A stretch of 20,036 bases of DNA. Source: 62-47 sp039808365. Lineage in GTDB: Bacteria > Pseudomonadota > Alphaproteobacteria > Rhizobiales > Xanthobacteraceae. The notes under the pieces are model-generated. The model was not told where the DNA came from. It did no database searches and saw nothing but the letters and a program-made list of their open reading frames with translations. The DNA is taken from the NCBI GenBank assembly GCA_039808365.1, contig JBDHSX010000061.1:1-20036 (forward strand), given 5' to 3'. The translations under genes were made by a program, and so were the position numbers. This document shows, piece by piece, positions 7,867-15,282 of this stretch (within the stretch, counting starts at the first letter, position 1; each line of letters starts with the position of its first letter).

Positions 7867-7932
7867 TCGGGGCGAGGCCGCATCAGCGCGGACGCGCTGG
7901 TTTGATTTTCGTCCGGCCGGAGCTGGAACCGA

Positions 7933-8916
7933 ATGACAACGATGCAGACATCAACGGCGCGACCGGCAACGATGCAGACGTCGCCGCGCGCCGCTTATAA
8001 GGACACCCGGTCGCTGTGGGAACGGCTGCGCACCAACCGCAACTGGCTGGCGCTGTGGTTCATGTTGCCGACCGCGGCGTTCCTGATTCTGTTTCTCGCC
8101 TATCCGCTCGGGCTCGGCGTCTGGATGAGTTTTACCGACGAGCGCATCGGCCGCACCGGCGTCTTCATCGGGCTGGAGAATTATGAGTGGCTGTGGAACG
8201 ACAGCATCTTCTGGCTCTCGGTGTTCAATACGCTGCTCTATACGATCATCGCCAGCATCATCAAATTCGCGGTGGGGCTCTATCTGGCGCTGCTCCTGAA
8301 CCGGCACATGCCGTTCAAGGCGATCATCCGCGCGATCGTGCTGATCCCCTTCATCGTGCCCACGGTGCTGTCGGCCATCGCCTTCTGGTGGATCTACGAT
8401 CCGCAGTTCTCGATCGTGTCATGGTCGCTGATCAAGCTCGGCCTTATCAACAACAACATCAATTTTCTCGGCGACCCCAACATGGCGCGCGCCAGCGTGA
8501 TCTTCGCCAATATCTGGCGCGGCGTTCCGTTCGTGGCCATCACCTTGCTGGCGGGATTGCAGACGGTGTCGCCGTCGCTGTACGAAGCCGCGACGCTGGA
8601 CGGCGCCACCGACTGGCAACGCTTCCGCTACATCACCTATCCGCTGCTGACGCCGATCATCGCGGTGGTGATGACGTTCTCGGTGCTGTTCACCTTCACG
8701 GATTTCCAACTGGTGTGGGCCCTGACCCGGGGCGGCCCGGTGAACGCGACGCATCTGATGGCGACGCTGAGCTATCAGCGCGGCATTCTCAGCGGACGCC
8801 TCGGCGAGGGCGCGGCGATCGCCACCGCGATGATCCCGTTCCTGCTGGCGGCCATCGCGATCTCGTGGTTCGGCATGCAGCGCCGCAAGTGGCAGCAAGG
8901 ATCGGACAATGACTGA
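7933..8916 (+). CDS. ABC sugar importer permease, MalF/UgpA type
   Basis: A 327-residue inner-membrane permease with about six transmembrane segments, the first at roughly residues 39-60 (WLALWFMLPTAAFLILFLAY). The cytoplasmic EAA loop that docks on the ATPase is at 218-224 (EAATLDG), continuing GATDWQRFRYITYPLLTP. The N-terminal 20 residues are unusual: a 13-bp direct repeat (7937-7949 and 7967-7979) gives TTMQTS and ATMQTS ten codons apart, with in-frame ATGs at 7933, 7942 and 7972. The first is used here because a weak purine site (GGAG/GGA) precedes it, but the start is uncertain. Its last 8 bases overlap the second permease gene, indicating translational coupling. Confidence 0.95.
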   Translation: MTTMQTSTARPATMQTSPRAAYKDTRSLWERLRTNRNWLALWFMLPTAAFLILFLAYPLGLGVWMSFTDERIGRTGVFIGLENYEWLWNDSIFWLSVFNTLLYTIIASIIKFAVGLYLALLLNRHMPFKAIIRAIVLIPFIVPTVLSAIAFWWIYDPQFSIVSWSLIKLGLINNNINFLGDPNMARASVIFANIWRGVPFVAITLLAGLQTVSPSLYEAATLDGATDWQRFRYITYPLLTPIIAVVMTFSVLFTFTDFQLVWALTRGGPVNATHLMATLSYQRGILSGRLGEGAAIATAMIPFLLAAIAISWFGMQRRKWQQGSDND

Positions 8917-9832
8917 GACCGCAGCCCAGGCCAAAACCGCGGTTCAGGCGGCCGCCGCTGTTGCCCGGAGCGACGACAGCGAAGGCATGAGCTATCTCGA
9001 AAGCCTGCCGCGCCGGCTGGTGACGCTCTATTTGCCGCTGTTCATCATCCTCGTCGTGCTGCTGTTCCCGTTCTACTGGATGGCTCTGACCTCGATCAAA
9101 CCCGACGAGCAGCTGATCGACATGGAGACCTACAACCCGTTCTGGGTGGTCCATCCGACGCTCAAGCACATCACCAAACTGTTGTTCGAAACCGAATATC
9201 CGCGCTGGCTGTGGAACACGATGTATGTCGCGGCCTGCGCCACCATGTTGTCGATCATCGCCTCCGTGCTCTCGGCCTACGCCATCGTGCGGCTGCGCTT
9301 CAAGGGCGGCGACGCGGTCGGCGTGCTGATCTTCTTCGCCTATCTGGTGCCGCCGTCGATCCTGTTCATTCCGCTGGCGTCGGTGATCCAGGCCTACGGC
9401 CTGTTCGATTCGCCGCTGTCGCTGATCCTGGTCTATCCGACGCTGCTGATCCCGTTCTCGACCTGGCTGCTGATGGGCTATTTCAAGACGATCCCGTTCG
9501 AACTGGAGGAATGCGCGCTGATCGACGGCGCGTCGCGCTGGCAGATCCTGACCCGCATCGTCATTCCGCTGGCGGTTCCCGGCCTGATCTCGGCCTTCAT
9601 TTTCTCGTTCACGCTGTGCTGGAACGAATTCATCTATGCGCTGACCTTCCTGCAATCGACGCCGAACAAGACGGTGCCGGTGGCGATCGTCAACGAGTTC
9701 GTCGACGGCGACATTTACAAATGGGGCTCGCTGATGGCGGGCGCGCTGGTCGGCTCGCTGCCGCTGGTCATCCTTTACGCCTTCTTCGTCGAGCACTACG
9801 TTTCGGCCATGACCGGCGCGGTGAAGGAGTAA
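8909..9832 (+). CDS. ABC sugar importer permease, MalG/UgpE type
   Basis: A 307-residue second permease that pairs with the preceding one. About six membrane segments are visible; the first is at roughly 38-60 (LVTLYLPLFIILVVLLFPFYW), followed by the family-typical SIKPDEQ. The EAA loop appears as EECALIDGA at 200-208 with the invariant Gly207, where the usual second Ala is Cys202. The ATG sits inside the end of the upstream gene (8-nt overlap). Two bases after the TAA begins the third hairpin repeat, which probably marks the 3' end of the importer message or separates it from the next gene. Confidence 0.96.
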   Translation: MTETAAQAKTAVQAAAAVARSDDSEGMSYLESLPRRLVTLYLPLFIILVVLLFPFYWMALTSIKPDEQLIDMETYNPFWVVHPTLKHITKLLFETEYPRWLWNTMYVAACATMLSIIASVLSAYAIVRLRFKGGDAVGVLIFFAYLVPPSILFIPLASVIQAYGLFDSPLSLILVYPTLLIPFSTWLLMGYFKTIPFELEECALIDGASRWQILTRIVIPLAVPGLISAFIFSFTLCWNEFIYALTFLQSTPNKTVPVAIVNEFVDGDIYKWGSLMAGALVGSLPLVILYAFFVEHYVSAMTGAVKE

Positions 9833-9834
9833 AA

Positions 9835-9984
9835 CGTCATTGCGAGCACTCGGATCAGCGCCATAGCGCGTCAAAGACGCGCGTCAACGCGCTTCGGCGC
9901 TGTCCGAGCGCAGGCTTCGCGAAGCAATCCAGTCTTCCTTTGCGGCTCCTGGATTGCTTCGTCGCTTCGCTCCTCGCAATGACG
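9835..9984 (-). repeat. Dispersed hairpin repeat, copy 3, inverted and interrupted
   Basis: The outer arms CGTCATTGCGAG (9835-9846) and CTCGCAATGACG (9973-9984) and inner arms GAAGCAATCCAG and CTGGATTGCTTC are intact. In this copy the longer arm is on the right, so it lies opposite to copies 1, 2 and 4. The short (left) arm is split by about 73 extra bases that are themselves palindromic. It fills most of the gap between the second permease and the DenD-like gene. Confidence 0.9.
9847..9919. repeat. Nested palindromic insert within repeat copy 3
   Basis: Seventy-three bases replace about five bases of the short arm. CTCGGATCAGCGCC (9849-9862) pairs with GGCGCTGTCCGAG (9896-9908) with one bulged T. 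Inside, GCGCGTC-AAA-GACGCGC (9866-9882) forms a perfect hairpin, and AGCGCGT (9865-9871) can instead pair with ACGCGCT (9887-9893). It looks like a second small palindromic element inserted into the first. Confidence 0.75.
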
Positions 9985-10019
9985 ATCGACAAGACGATCA
10001 ACACAAGGAAATCATCAAG

Positions 10020-11006
10020 GTGCATATTCTCGTTCTCGGCGCCGCCGGCATGGTGGGCCGCAAATTGGTTGAACGGCTGGCGCGCGACGGGCGGCTGGGC
10101 CACCGCGACATCACGAGGCTGACATTGCAGGACGTCGTCGCCCCGCAGAATCCGGCCGGCAACACCATCCCGACCACGCTCGTCACCAGCGATTTCGCCG
10201 ATCCCGGCACCGCCGCGCCTCTGGTGGCGGAGCGGCCCGACGTGATCTTCCATCTCGCCGCCATCGTCTCCGGCGAGGCCGAGGTGGAGTTCGACAAGGG
10301 CTACCGCATCAATCTCGACGGCACCCGCTATCTGATCGAGGCGATCCGCGCCATTGGCGGCGGCTACAAGCCGCGATTGGTGTTCACCTCGTCGGTGGCG
10401 GTGTTCGGCGCGCCGTTCCCCGACAAGATCGGCGACGAATTCTTTCTCACGCCGCTCACCAGCTACGGCACCCAGAAGGCGATCTGCGAATTGCTGATCG
10501 CCGATTACACCCGCAAGGGCTTTCTCGACGGCATCGGCATCCGGCTGCCGACCATCTGCGTGCGGCCGGGCAAGCCCAACAAGGCGGCGTCCGGCTTCTT
10601 CTCCAACATCATCCGCGAGCCGCTTGCGGGCGAGGGCGCGGTGTTGCCGGTGTCGGAGGAGGTGCGGCACTGGCACGCCTCGCCACGCTCGGCGGTCGGC
10701 TTCCTGCTCCATGCCGGCACCATGGACACCGCCGCGATGGGGGCGCGCCGCAGCCTGAGCATGCCGGGGCTCGCCGCCACCGTCGGCGAGCAGATCGCGG
10801 CGCTGGAGCGGGTCGCCGGCAAGAACGTCGTCGCCCGCATCCGCCGCGAGCCGGACCCGGCGATCATCAGCATCGTCGACGGCTGGCCGCGCCAGTTCGA
10901 CACCGCGCGTGCGCTCAAGCTGGGCTTCACCACGGCGGAAGAGACCTTCGACGACATCATCCGCATCCATATCGAGGATGAACTGGGCGGCCGGTTCGTC
11001 GCCTGA
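10020..11006 (+). CDS. denD: DenD-like NAD-dependent epimerase/dehydratase-family dehydrogenase
   Basis: A 328-residue extended-SDR protein. The Rossmann glycine motif GAAGMVG is at 7-13, TSSVAVFG holds the catalytic Ser/Thr region, and Tyr149-Lys153 (YGTQK) completes the active site. Overall it resembles D-erythronate dehydrogenase (DenD), which oxidises a C4 aldonate at C2 with NAD. The symbol is by resemblance only. The start is GTG at 10020 with AAGGAA 9 nt upstream. A longer frame from 9954 would start inside the hairpin repeat (reading FAPRND) and is not credible. It follows the importer on the same strand after repeat copy 3, so it may be co-transcribed. No erythronate kinase (OtnK) or OtnC/OtnI partner is in the window, so a substrate other than erythronate is possible. 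Confidence 0.88.
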   Translation: MHILVLGAAGMVGRKLVERLARDGRLGHRDITRLTLQDVVAPQNPAGNTIPTTLVTSDFADPGTAAPLVAERPDVIFHLAAIVSGEAEVEFDKGYRINLDGTRYLIEAIRAIGGGYKPRLVFTSSVAVFGAPFPDKIGDEFFLTPLTSYGTQKAICELLIADYTRKGFLDGIGIRLPTICVRPGKPNKAASGFFSNIIREPLAGEGAVLPVSEEVRHWHASPRSAVGFLLHAGTMDTAAMGARRSLSMPGLAATVGEQIAALERVAGKNVVARIRREPDPAIISIVDGWPRQFDTARALKLGFTTAEETFDDIIRIHIEDELGGRFVA

Positions 11007-11037
11007 CGCCGGCTGAATGGCGGAATTGTCCAAACCG

Positions 11038-11068
11038 TTGTGTTCTGGCGGGGCCGATGCGCTATAGT
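11038..11068 (+). promoter_or_regulatory. Candidate promoter of the acyl-CoA operon
   Basis: TATAGT at 11063-11068 is a good -10 box. TTGTGT at 11038-11043 is the best -35 candidate, but the 19-bp spacer is long. It lies in the 144-nt gap before the thiolase gene, where the gene set changes from sugar to acyl-CoA metabolism. Confidence 0.35.
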
Positions 11069-11150
11069 CGGCCCGAGCCAAGCTCGTTGCGGCCGCGCCA
11101 TCATGGGGCGGCCGGGCGAGGTCAATTTCGACAATCATAGGAATATCATC

Positions 11151-12320
11151 ATGACAGCCAGTATTGTGGGATGGGCGCATACCCCGTTCGGCAAGTTCGA
11201 CGCGGAGACGGTGGAGAGCCTGGTGGTTCGCGCCGCCAACGAGGCCCTGGCCGATGCCGGCATCTCGGCGTCGGATGTCGACGAGATCGTGCTCGGCCAC
11301 TTCAACGCCGGGTTCTCGCCGCAGGATTTCACCGCGGCGCTGGTGTTGCAGGCCGATCCGAAGCTGCGCTTCAAGCCGGCGACCCGCGTCGAGAACGCCT
11401 GCGCCACCGGAACGGCGGCGGTGCATCAGGGCATCCGCGCCATCGCCGCCGGCGCGGCGCGCATCGTGCTGGTGGTCGGCGTCGAGCAGATGACCCGCAC
11501 GCCGGGCCCCGAGATCGGCAAGAACCTGCTGCGCGCCTCCTACCTGCCGGAGGACGGCGATACCCCGGCCGGCTTCGCCGGCGTATTCGGCAAGATCGCG
11601 CAGGCCTATTTCCAGAAGTACGGTGACCAGTCCGACGCGCTGGCGCTGATCGCCGCCAAGAACCACAAGAACGGCGTCGCCAACCCCTACGCGCAGATGC
11701 GCAAGGACTTTGGCTTCGAGTTCTGCCGCGCCGAGAGCGACAAGAACCCGTTCGTCGCCGGCCCCCTCAAGCGCACCGACTGCTCGCTGGTGTCGGACGG
11801 CGCGGCCGCGCTGGTGCTGGCCGATTCCGAGACCGCCAAGGCGATGGGCAAGGCCGTTAACATCCGCGCCACCGCCCACGCGCAGGATTTCCTGCCGATG
11901 TCGAAGCGCGACATTCTCGATTTCGAGGGCTGCACCGTGGCCTGGCAGCGCGCGCTGCAATCCGCCGGCGTCACGCTGTCGGATTTGTCCTTCGTCGAGA
12001 CCCACGACTGCTTCACCATCGCCGAACTGATCGAGTACGAGGCGATGGGCCTGACGCCGAGGGGGCAGGGCGCGCGCGCCATCAAGGAAGGCTGGACCCA
12101 GAAGGACGGCAAGCTGCCGATCAATCCGTCCGGCGGCCTCAAGGCCAAGGGCCATCCGATCGGCGCCACCGGCGTCTCGATGCATGTGCTCACCGCCATG
12201 CAACTGCTCGGGCAGGCTCCGGAAGGCATGCAGATCAAGGACGCCAAGCTCGGCGGCGTCTTCAACATGGGCGGCGCCGCGGTCGCCAACTACGTCTCGT
12301 TGCTGGAGCCGGCGAAGTAG
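11151..12320 (+). CDS. SCP2-type thiolase (acetyl-CoA acetyltransferase family)
   Basis: A 389-residue thiolase-fold enzyme expected to cleave or form a carbon-carbon bond in a 3-ketoacyl-CoA. Cys84 in ENACATG is the nucleophile; THDCF supplies the second Cys/His pair, and GGLKAKGHPIGATG carries the active-site His. The C-terminal cysteine motif of classical thiolases is replaced by FNMGGAAVANYV, as expected for the SCP2/lipid-transfer thiolase branch, where HDCF takes over. The start is the ATG at 11151 with AGGA 9 nt upstream; the frame extends back to 11040 without a ribosome site. It is the first gene of a five-gene acyl-CoA cluster and ends in a hairpin spanning its stop codon. A degradative role fits the ligase, CoA-transferase and acyl-CoA dehydrogenase downstream. 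Confidence 0.93.
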   Translation: MTASIVGWAHTPFGKFDAETVESLVVRAANEALADAGISASDVDEIVLGHFNAGFSPQDFTAALVLQADPKLRFKPATRVENACATGTAAVHQGIRAIAAGAARIVLVVGVEQMTRTPGPEIGKNLLRASYLPEDGDTPAGFAGVFGKIAQAYFQKYGDQSDALALIAAKNHKNGVANPYAQMRKDFGFEFCRAESDKNPFVAGPLKRTDCSLVSDGAAALVLADSETAKAMGKAVNIRATAHAQDFLPMSKRDILDFEGCTVAWQRALQSAGVTLSDLSFVETHDCFTIAELIEYEAMGLTPRGQGARAIKEGWTQKDGKLPINPSGGLKAKGHPIGATGVSMHVLTAMQLLGQAPEGMQIKDAKLGGVFNMGGAAVANYVSLLEPAK

Positions 12321-12328
12321 GCCGGCTC
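12306..12328 (+). repeat. Hairpin spanning the thiolase stop codon
   Basis: GAGCCGGC (12306-12313) and GCCGGCTC (12321-12328) are perfect 8-bp arms with the loop GAAGTAG, which contains the TAG stop. The next ATG is 19 nt beyond the stem. Ribosomes finishing the thiolase would melt it, so it could couple the two genes. There is no T-tract. Confidence 0.6.
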
Positions 12329-12347
12329 AGGCGGCGGGAGGTCGATC

Positions 12348-13868
12348 ATGAACATGGCCGAGTGGCTGGCGACGGGCGCGCATCTGCGCCCGGACGCGCC
12401 GGCCTTGCTGACCGGCACGCGCGTCGATGCCGACTATCGCACCTTCGCGCGGCGGTCGGCGGCGGTCGGCGCGCATCTCGCCAGGCAATACGGCGTCGCG
12501 CCCGGCGACCGCGTGGCGCTGTTCATGACCAACTGCACCGCCTATTTCGAATGCCTTTACGGCATCTGGTGGATCGGCGCCGCGGCGGTGCCGATCAACG
12601 CCAAGCTGCACGGCCGCGAGGCCGCGTGGATCTGCGAGAATTCCGGCGCGAAACTGTTGTTCCTGTCGGACGACACCGCCGGCAACTGGGCGGAAGCGGC
12701 GATGCCGCTGGCCACCCTGTCGGTCGACGGCGACGATTTTCGGCGCGCGCGTGACGGCGAGGGCACCCCCGCGCCGCTGCCGCGCGACACCGACGATCTG
12801 GCGTGGCTGTTCTACACCTCCGGCACCACCGGACGGCCCAAGGGCGTGATGCTCAGCCACGGCAACCTGCTGGCGATGTCGATGTGCTATTTCGCCGACG
12901 TTGATCAGCCGTCGTCGCGGGACGCCGTCCTCTACGCCGCGCCCATCTCGCATGGCGCCGGCCTTTACAATTTTCCCAACGTCCGCGTCGGCGCGCGCCA
13001 TGTGGTGCCGGAGTCGGGCGGCTTCGACGCCGACGAGGTGCTGACGCTCGGCAAACAACTGCGCGATGTCTCGATGTTCGCCGCGCCGACCATGGTGCGC
13101 CGCCTGGTCGACGCCGCCAAGACGCGCAATGAGGACGGCGACGGCATCAAGACCATCGTCTACGGCGGCGGCCCGATGTATCTCGCCGATATCCGCGACG
13201 CCATGGCGACCATGGGGCAGCGCTTCGTGCAGATTTACGGCCAGGGTGAATCGCCGATGACCATCACCGCGCTGGGCCGCGAATGGCACGGCCGCGCCAA
13301 TGATCCGCGCTACCTCGAACGGCTGGCCTCGGTCGGCACGGCGCAAAGCGTGATGTCGGTGCGGATCACCGACTCTGACGGCAATCCGCTGCCGATCGGC
13401 GAGACCGGCGAGATCGAGGCCAAGGGCACGGCGGTGATGCTGGGCTACTGGAACAATCCCGAGGCCACCGCCGCCGCGCTCAAGGACGGCTGGCTGCGCA
13501 CCGGCGATGTGGGCCGGCTCGACGCCGACGGTTTCCTGACGCTGTCGGACCGTTCCAAGGATGTCATCATCTCCGGCGGCACCAATATCTATCCGCGCGA
13601 GGTCGAGGAGGCGCTGCTGACGCATCCCGAGGTCCGAGAGGTGTCGGCCATCGGCGTCCCCGATCCCGACTGGGGCGAGATCGTCGTCGCCTGCATGGTG
13701 CTGGAAGACGGCGCCGCGGCCGACGATCGAAAATTCGACGCCCACTGCCTTTCATCGATCGCGCGCTTCAAGCGCCCGAAGCGTTACGTCTATCTGCCGT
13801 CGCTGCCGAAGAACAATTACGGCAAGGTGCTGAAAACCGCGCTGCGCGAGATGATGGCCGGTAAATAG
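12348..13868 (+). CDS. AMP-forming acyl-CoA synthetase (long/medium-chain ligase family)
   Basis: A 506-residue member of the adenylate-forming superfamily that activates a carboxylic acid with ATP and CoA. The phosphate-binding loop FYTSGTTGRPKG is at about 154-165. YGQGESPMTIT is the A5-type motif, GDVGRLDADGFLTLSDRSKDVI holds the hinge Asp, and Lys493 (NNYGKVLK) is the adenylation lysine. All are intact and the length is normal. GGGAGG lies about 8 nt before the ATG. It starts 27 nt after the thiolase stop, so it is co-transcribed. The acid substrate is not evident; an aliphatic or aryl-aliphatic acid feeding beta-oxidation-type steps is likely. Confidence 0.95.
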   Translation: MNMAEWLATGAHLRPDAPALLTGTRVDADYRTFARRSAAVGAHLARQYGVAPGDRVALFMTNCTAYFECLYGIWWIGAAAVPINAKLHGREAAWICENSGAKLLFLSDDTAGNWAEAAMPLATLSVDGDDFRRARDGEGTPAPLPRDTDDLAWLFYTSGTTGRPKGVMLSHGNLLAMSMCYFADVDQPSSRDAVLYAAPISHGAGLYNFPNVRVGARHVVPESGGFDADEVLTLGKQLRDVSMFAAPTMVRRLVDAAKTRNEDGDGIKTIVYGGGPMYLADIRDAMATMGQRFVQIYGQGESPMTITALGREWHGRANDPRYLERLASVGTAQSVMSVRITDSDGNPLPIGETGEIEAKGTAVMLGYWNNPEATAAALKDGWLRTGDVGRLDADGFLTLSDRSKDVIISGGTNIYPREVEEALLTHPEVREVSAIGVPDPDWGEIVVACMVLEDGAAADDRKFDAHCLSSIARFKRPKRYVYLPSLPKNNYGKVLKTALREMMAGK

Positions 13869-14058
13869 TCCAGCATATTCCGCGCAATAGAATGCCCGCG
13901 TGTTGGCGGCCGGCGTTTCGCGCCGAGCCTTTCCCGTTCGACATGGGCACCCCCGGCGAACGCTCTTGATCTCGCCGTTTCCCTGCCGTTACTACCGTTG
14001 CGGCGGATCGGCATCGCGGTTTGGATCGCGGCGGATGGAAGCCGGAGGCGGAGGAACC

Positions 14059-15258
14059 ATGGGGCCGTTGCAGGGCATCAAGGTCATTGACATGACAACG
14101 GTGCTGATGGGCCCCACGGCGACCCAGTTGCTCGGCGACTACGGCGCCGACGTCATCAAGATCGAGCCGCTCGACGGCGACGTCACCCGCCAGATCGGCC
14201 CGGCGCGGCATCCCGGCATGGGGCCGGTGTTTCTCAACGCCAACCGTAGCAAGCGCAGCATCTGTCTCGACCTCAAGAAGGAGGCCGGCCGCGCCGCGGT
14301 GCTGCGGCTGGTCGAAGGCGCCGACATTCTGGTCTACAACGTGCGTCCGCAGGCGATGCAGCGGCTGCGGCTCGGTTACGAGGATGTCGCCGCGGTCAAT
14401 CCGCGCCTGATCTATGCCGGCGTGTTCGGCTTCGGCCAGGATGGCCCCTATGCCGCCAAGGCCGCCTATGACGACCTCATTCAGGGCGGTTCGGCGCTGG
14501 CGCATCTGATGGCGCGCGCCGGCGACGGCACCCCGCGCTACGTGCCGACCGCGCTGGCCGATCGCGTCGTCGGACTTAACGCGGTGGGCGCGATCCTCGC
14601 CACGCTGGTGCATCGCGAGCGTACCGGCGTCGGCCAGCGCGTCGATATCCCGATGTTCGAAACCATGGCCGGCGTCGTCATGGGCGACCATCTCGGCGGC
14701 CTGACCTACGAGCCGCCGCTGGATCAGGGCGGCTATGCCCGCCATCTGTCGCCGGACCGCCGGCCGTACAAGACCTCGGACGGCTACATCTGCGTGATCG
14801 TCTACAACGACAAGCAGTGGGACAAATTCCTCGCCGCGACCGGGCGCGACGACCTGCGCGACGATCCGCGCTTCGCGAGTTTCGCCGGGCGCGCCGCCAA
14901 TATCGATCATGTCTATGCCGAACTGGCGCGTATCATCGCGCAGCGCTCGACCGCCGAATGGACCCGGCTGTTGGACCAGGCCGACGTTCCCGCCTTGCCG
15001 ATGCACGATCTGGTCAGCATCCTCAGCGACCCGCATCTGGTCGCCACCGGATTCTTCCCGACGGTGGAGCATCCGAGCGAGGGACCAATCCGCAGCATGC
15101 GCACCGCCGCGACCTGGTCGAAGACGGCGGCCGCGCCGGAGCGGCTGGCGCCGCGCCTCGGCGAGCAGAGCGCGGAGGTGCTGCGCGAGGCCGGCTATTC
15201 GCCGGAGGAGATTGCGCAACTGATCGAGGACGGCGTCACCAACCGGCCCGTCAACTAG
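14059..15258 (+). CDS. CaiB/BaiF-type (class III) CoA-transferase
   Basis: A 399-residue class III CoA-transferase that moves CoA between acids without ATP. The N-terminal LQGIKVIDMTTVLMGPTATQLLGDYGADVIKIEP block is typical of the family. Asp138 in AAYDDLIQGGS fits the catalytic aspartate pattern D-x-x-x-Q. The length is normal (about 380-430). The start chosen is the ATG at 14059, preceded by GGAGG about 5-8 nt upstream; the frame extends back to 13900 without a ribosome site. A 190-nt gap separates it from the ligase, and I see no good promoter there. The acyl-CoA dehydrogenase starts 25 nt after its stop. The donor and acceptor acids are unknown. Confidence 0.94.
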   Translation: MGPLQGIKVIDMTTVLMGPTATQLLGDYGADVIKIEPLDGDVTRQIGPARHPGMGPVFLNANRSKRSICLDLKKEAGRAAVLRLVEGADILVYNVRPQAMQRLRLGYEDVAAVNPRLIYAGVFGFGQDGPYAAKAAYDDLIQGGSALAHLMARAGDGTPRYVPTALADRVVGLNAVGAILATLVHRERTGVGQRVDIPMFETMAGVVMGDHLGGLTYEPPLDQGGYARHLSPDRRPYKTSDGYICVIVYNDKQWDKFLAATGRDDLRDDPRFASFAGRAANIDHVYAELARIIAQRSTAEWTRLLDQADVPALPMHDLVSILSDPHLVATGFFPTVEHPSEGPIRSMRTAATWSKTAAAPERLAPRLGEQSAEVLREAGYSPEEIAQLIEDGVTNRPVN

Positions 15259-15282
15259 TTTCAGGCAAGGAGATCGCAGGCG

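Noticed and set aside
7819..7905. Small 28-residue Arg-rich frame 3 nt after the binding-protein stop
   Set aside because: It is made almost entirely of the GC hairpin sequence, has a biased random composition and only a chance G-run upstream. It is better explained as a non-coding hairpin region.
9855..12203. Very long minus-strand reading frame (782 codons) opposite the DenD-like and thiolase genes
   Set aside because: It is antisense to two well-supported genes, is rich in Arg, Ala, Gly and His as expected from reverse reading of GC-rich codons, and begins in a hairpin repeat. Similar long antisense frames occur opposite the SBP, ligase, acyl-CoA dehydrogenase and synthetase genes.
13966..13994. 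TTGATC with 17-bp spacing to TTACTA before the CoA-transferase gene
   Set aside because: The -10 box matches the consensus at only one position; nothing supports a separate promoter there.
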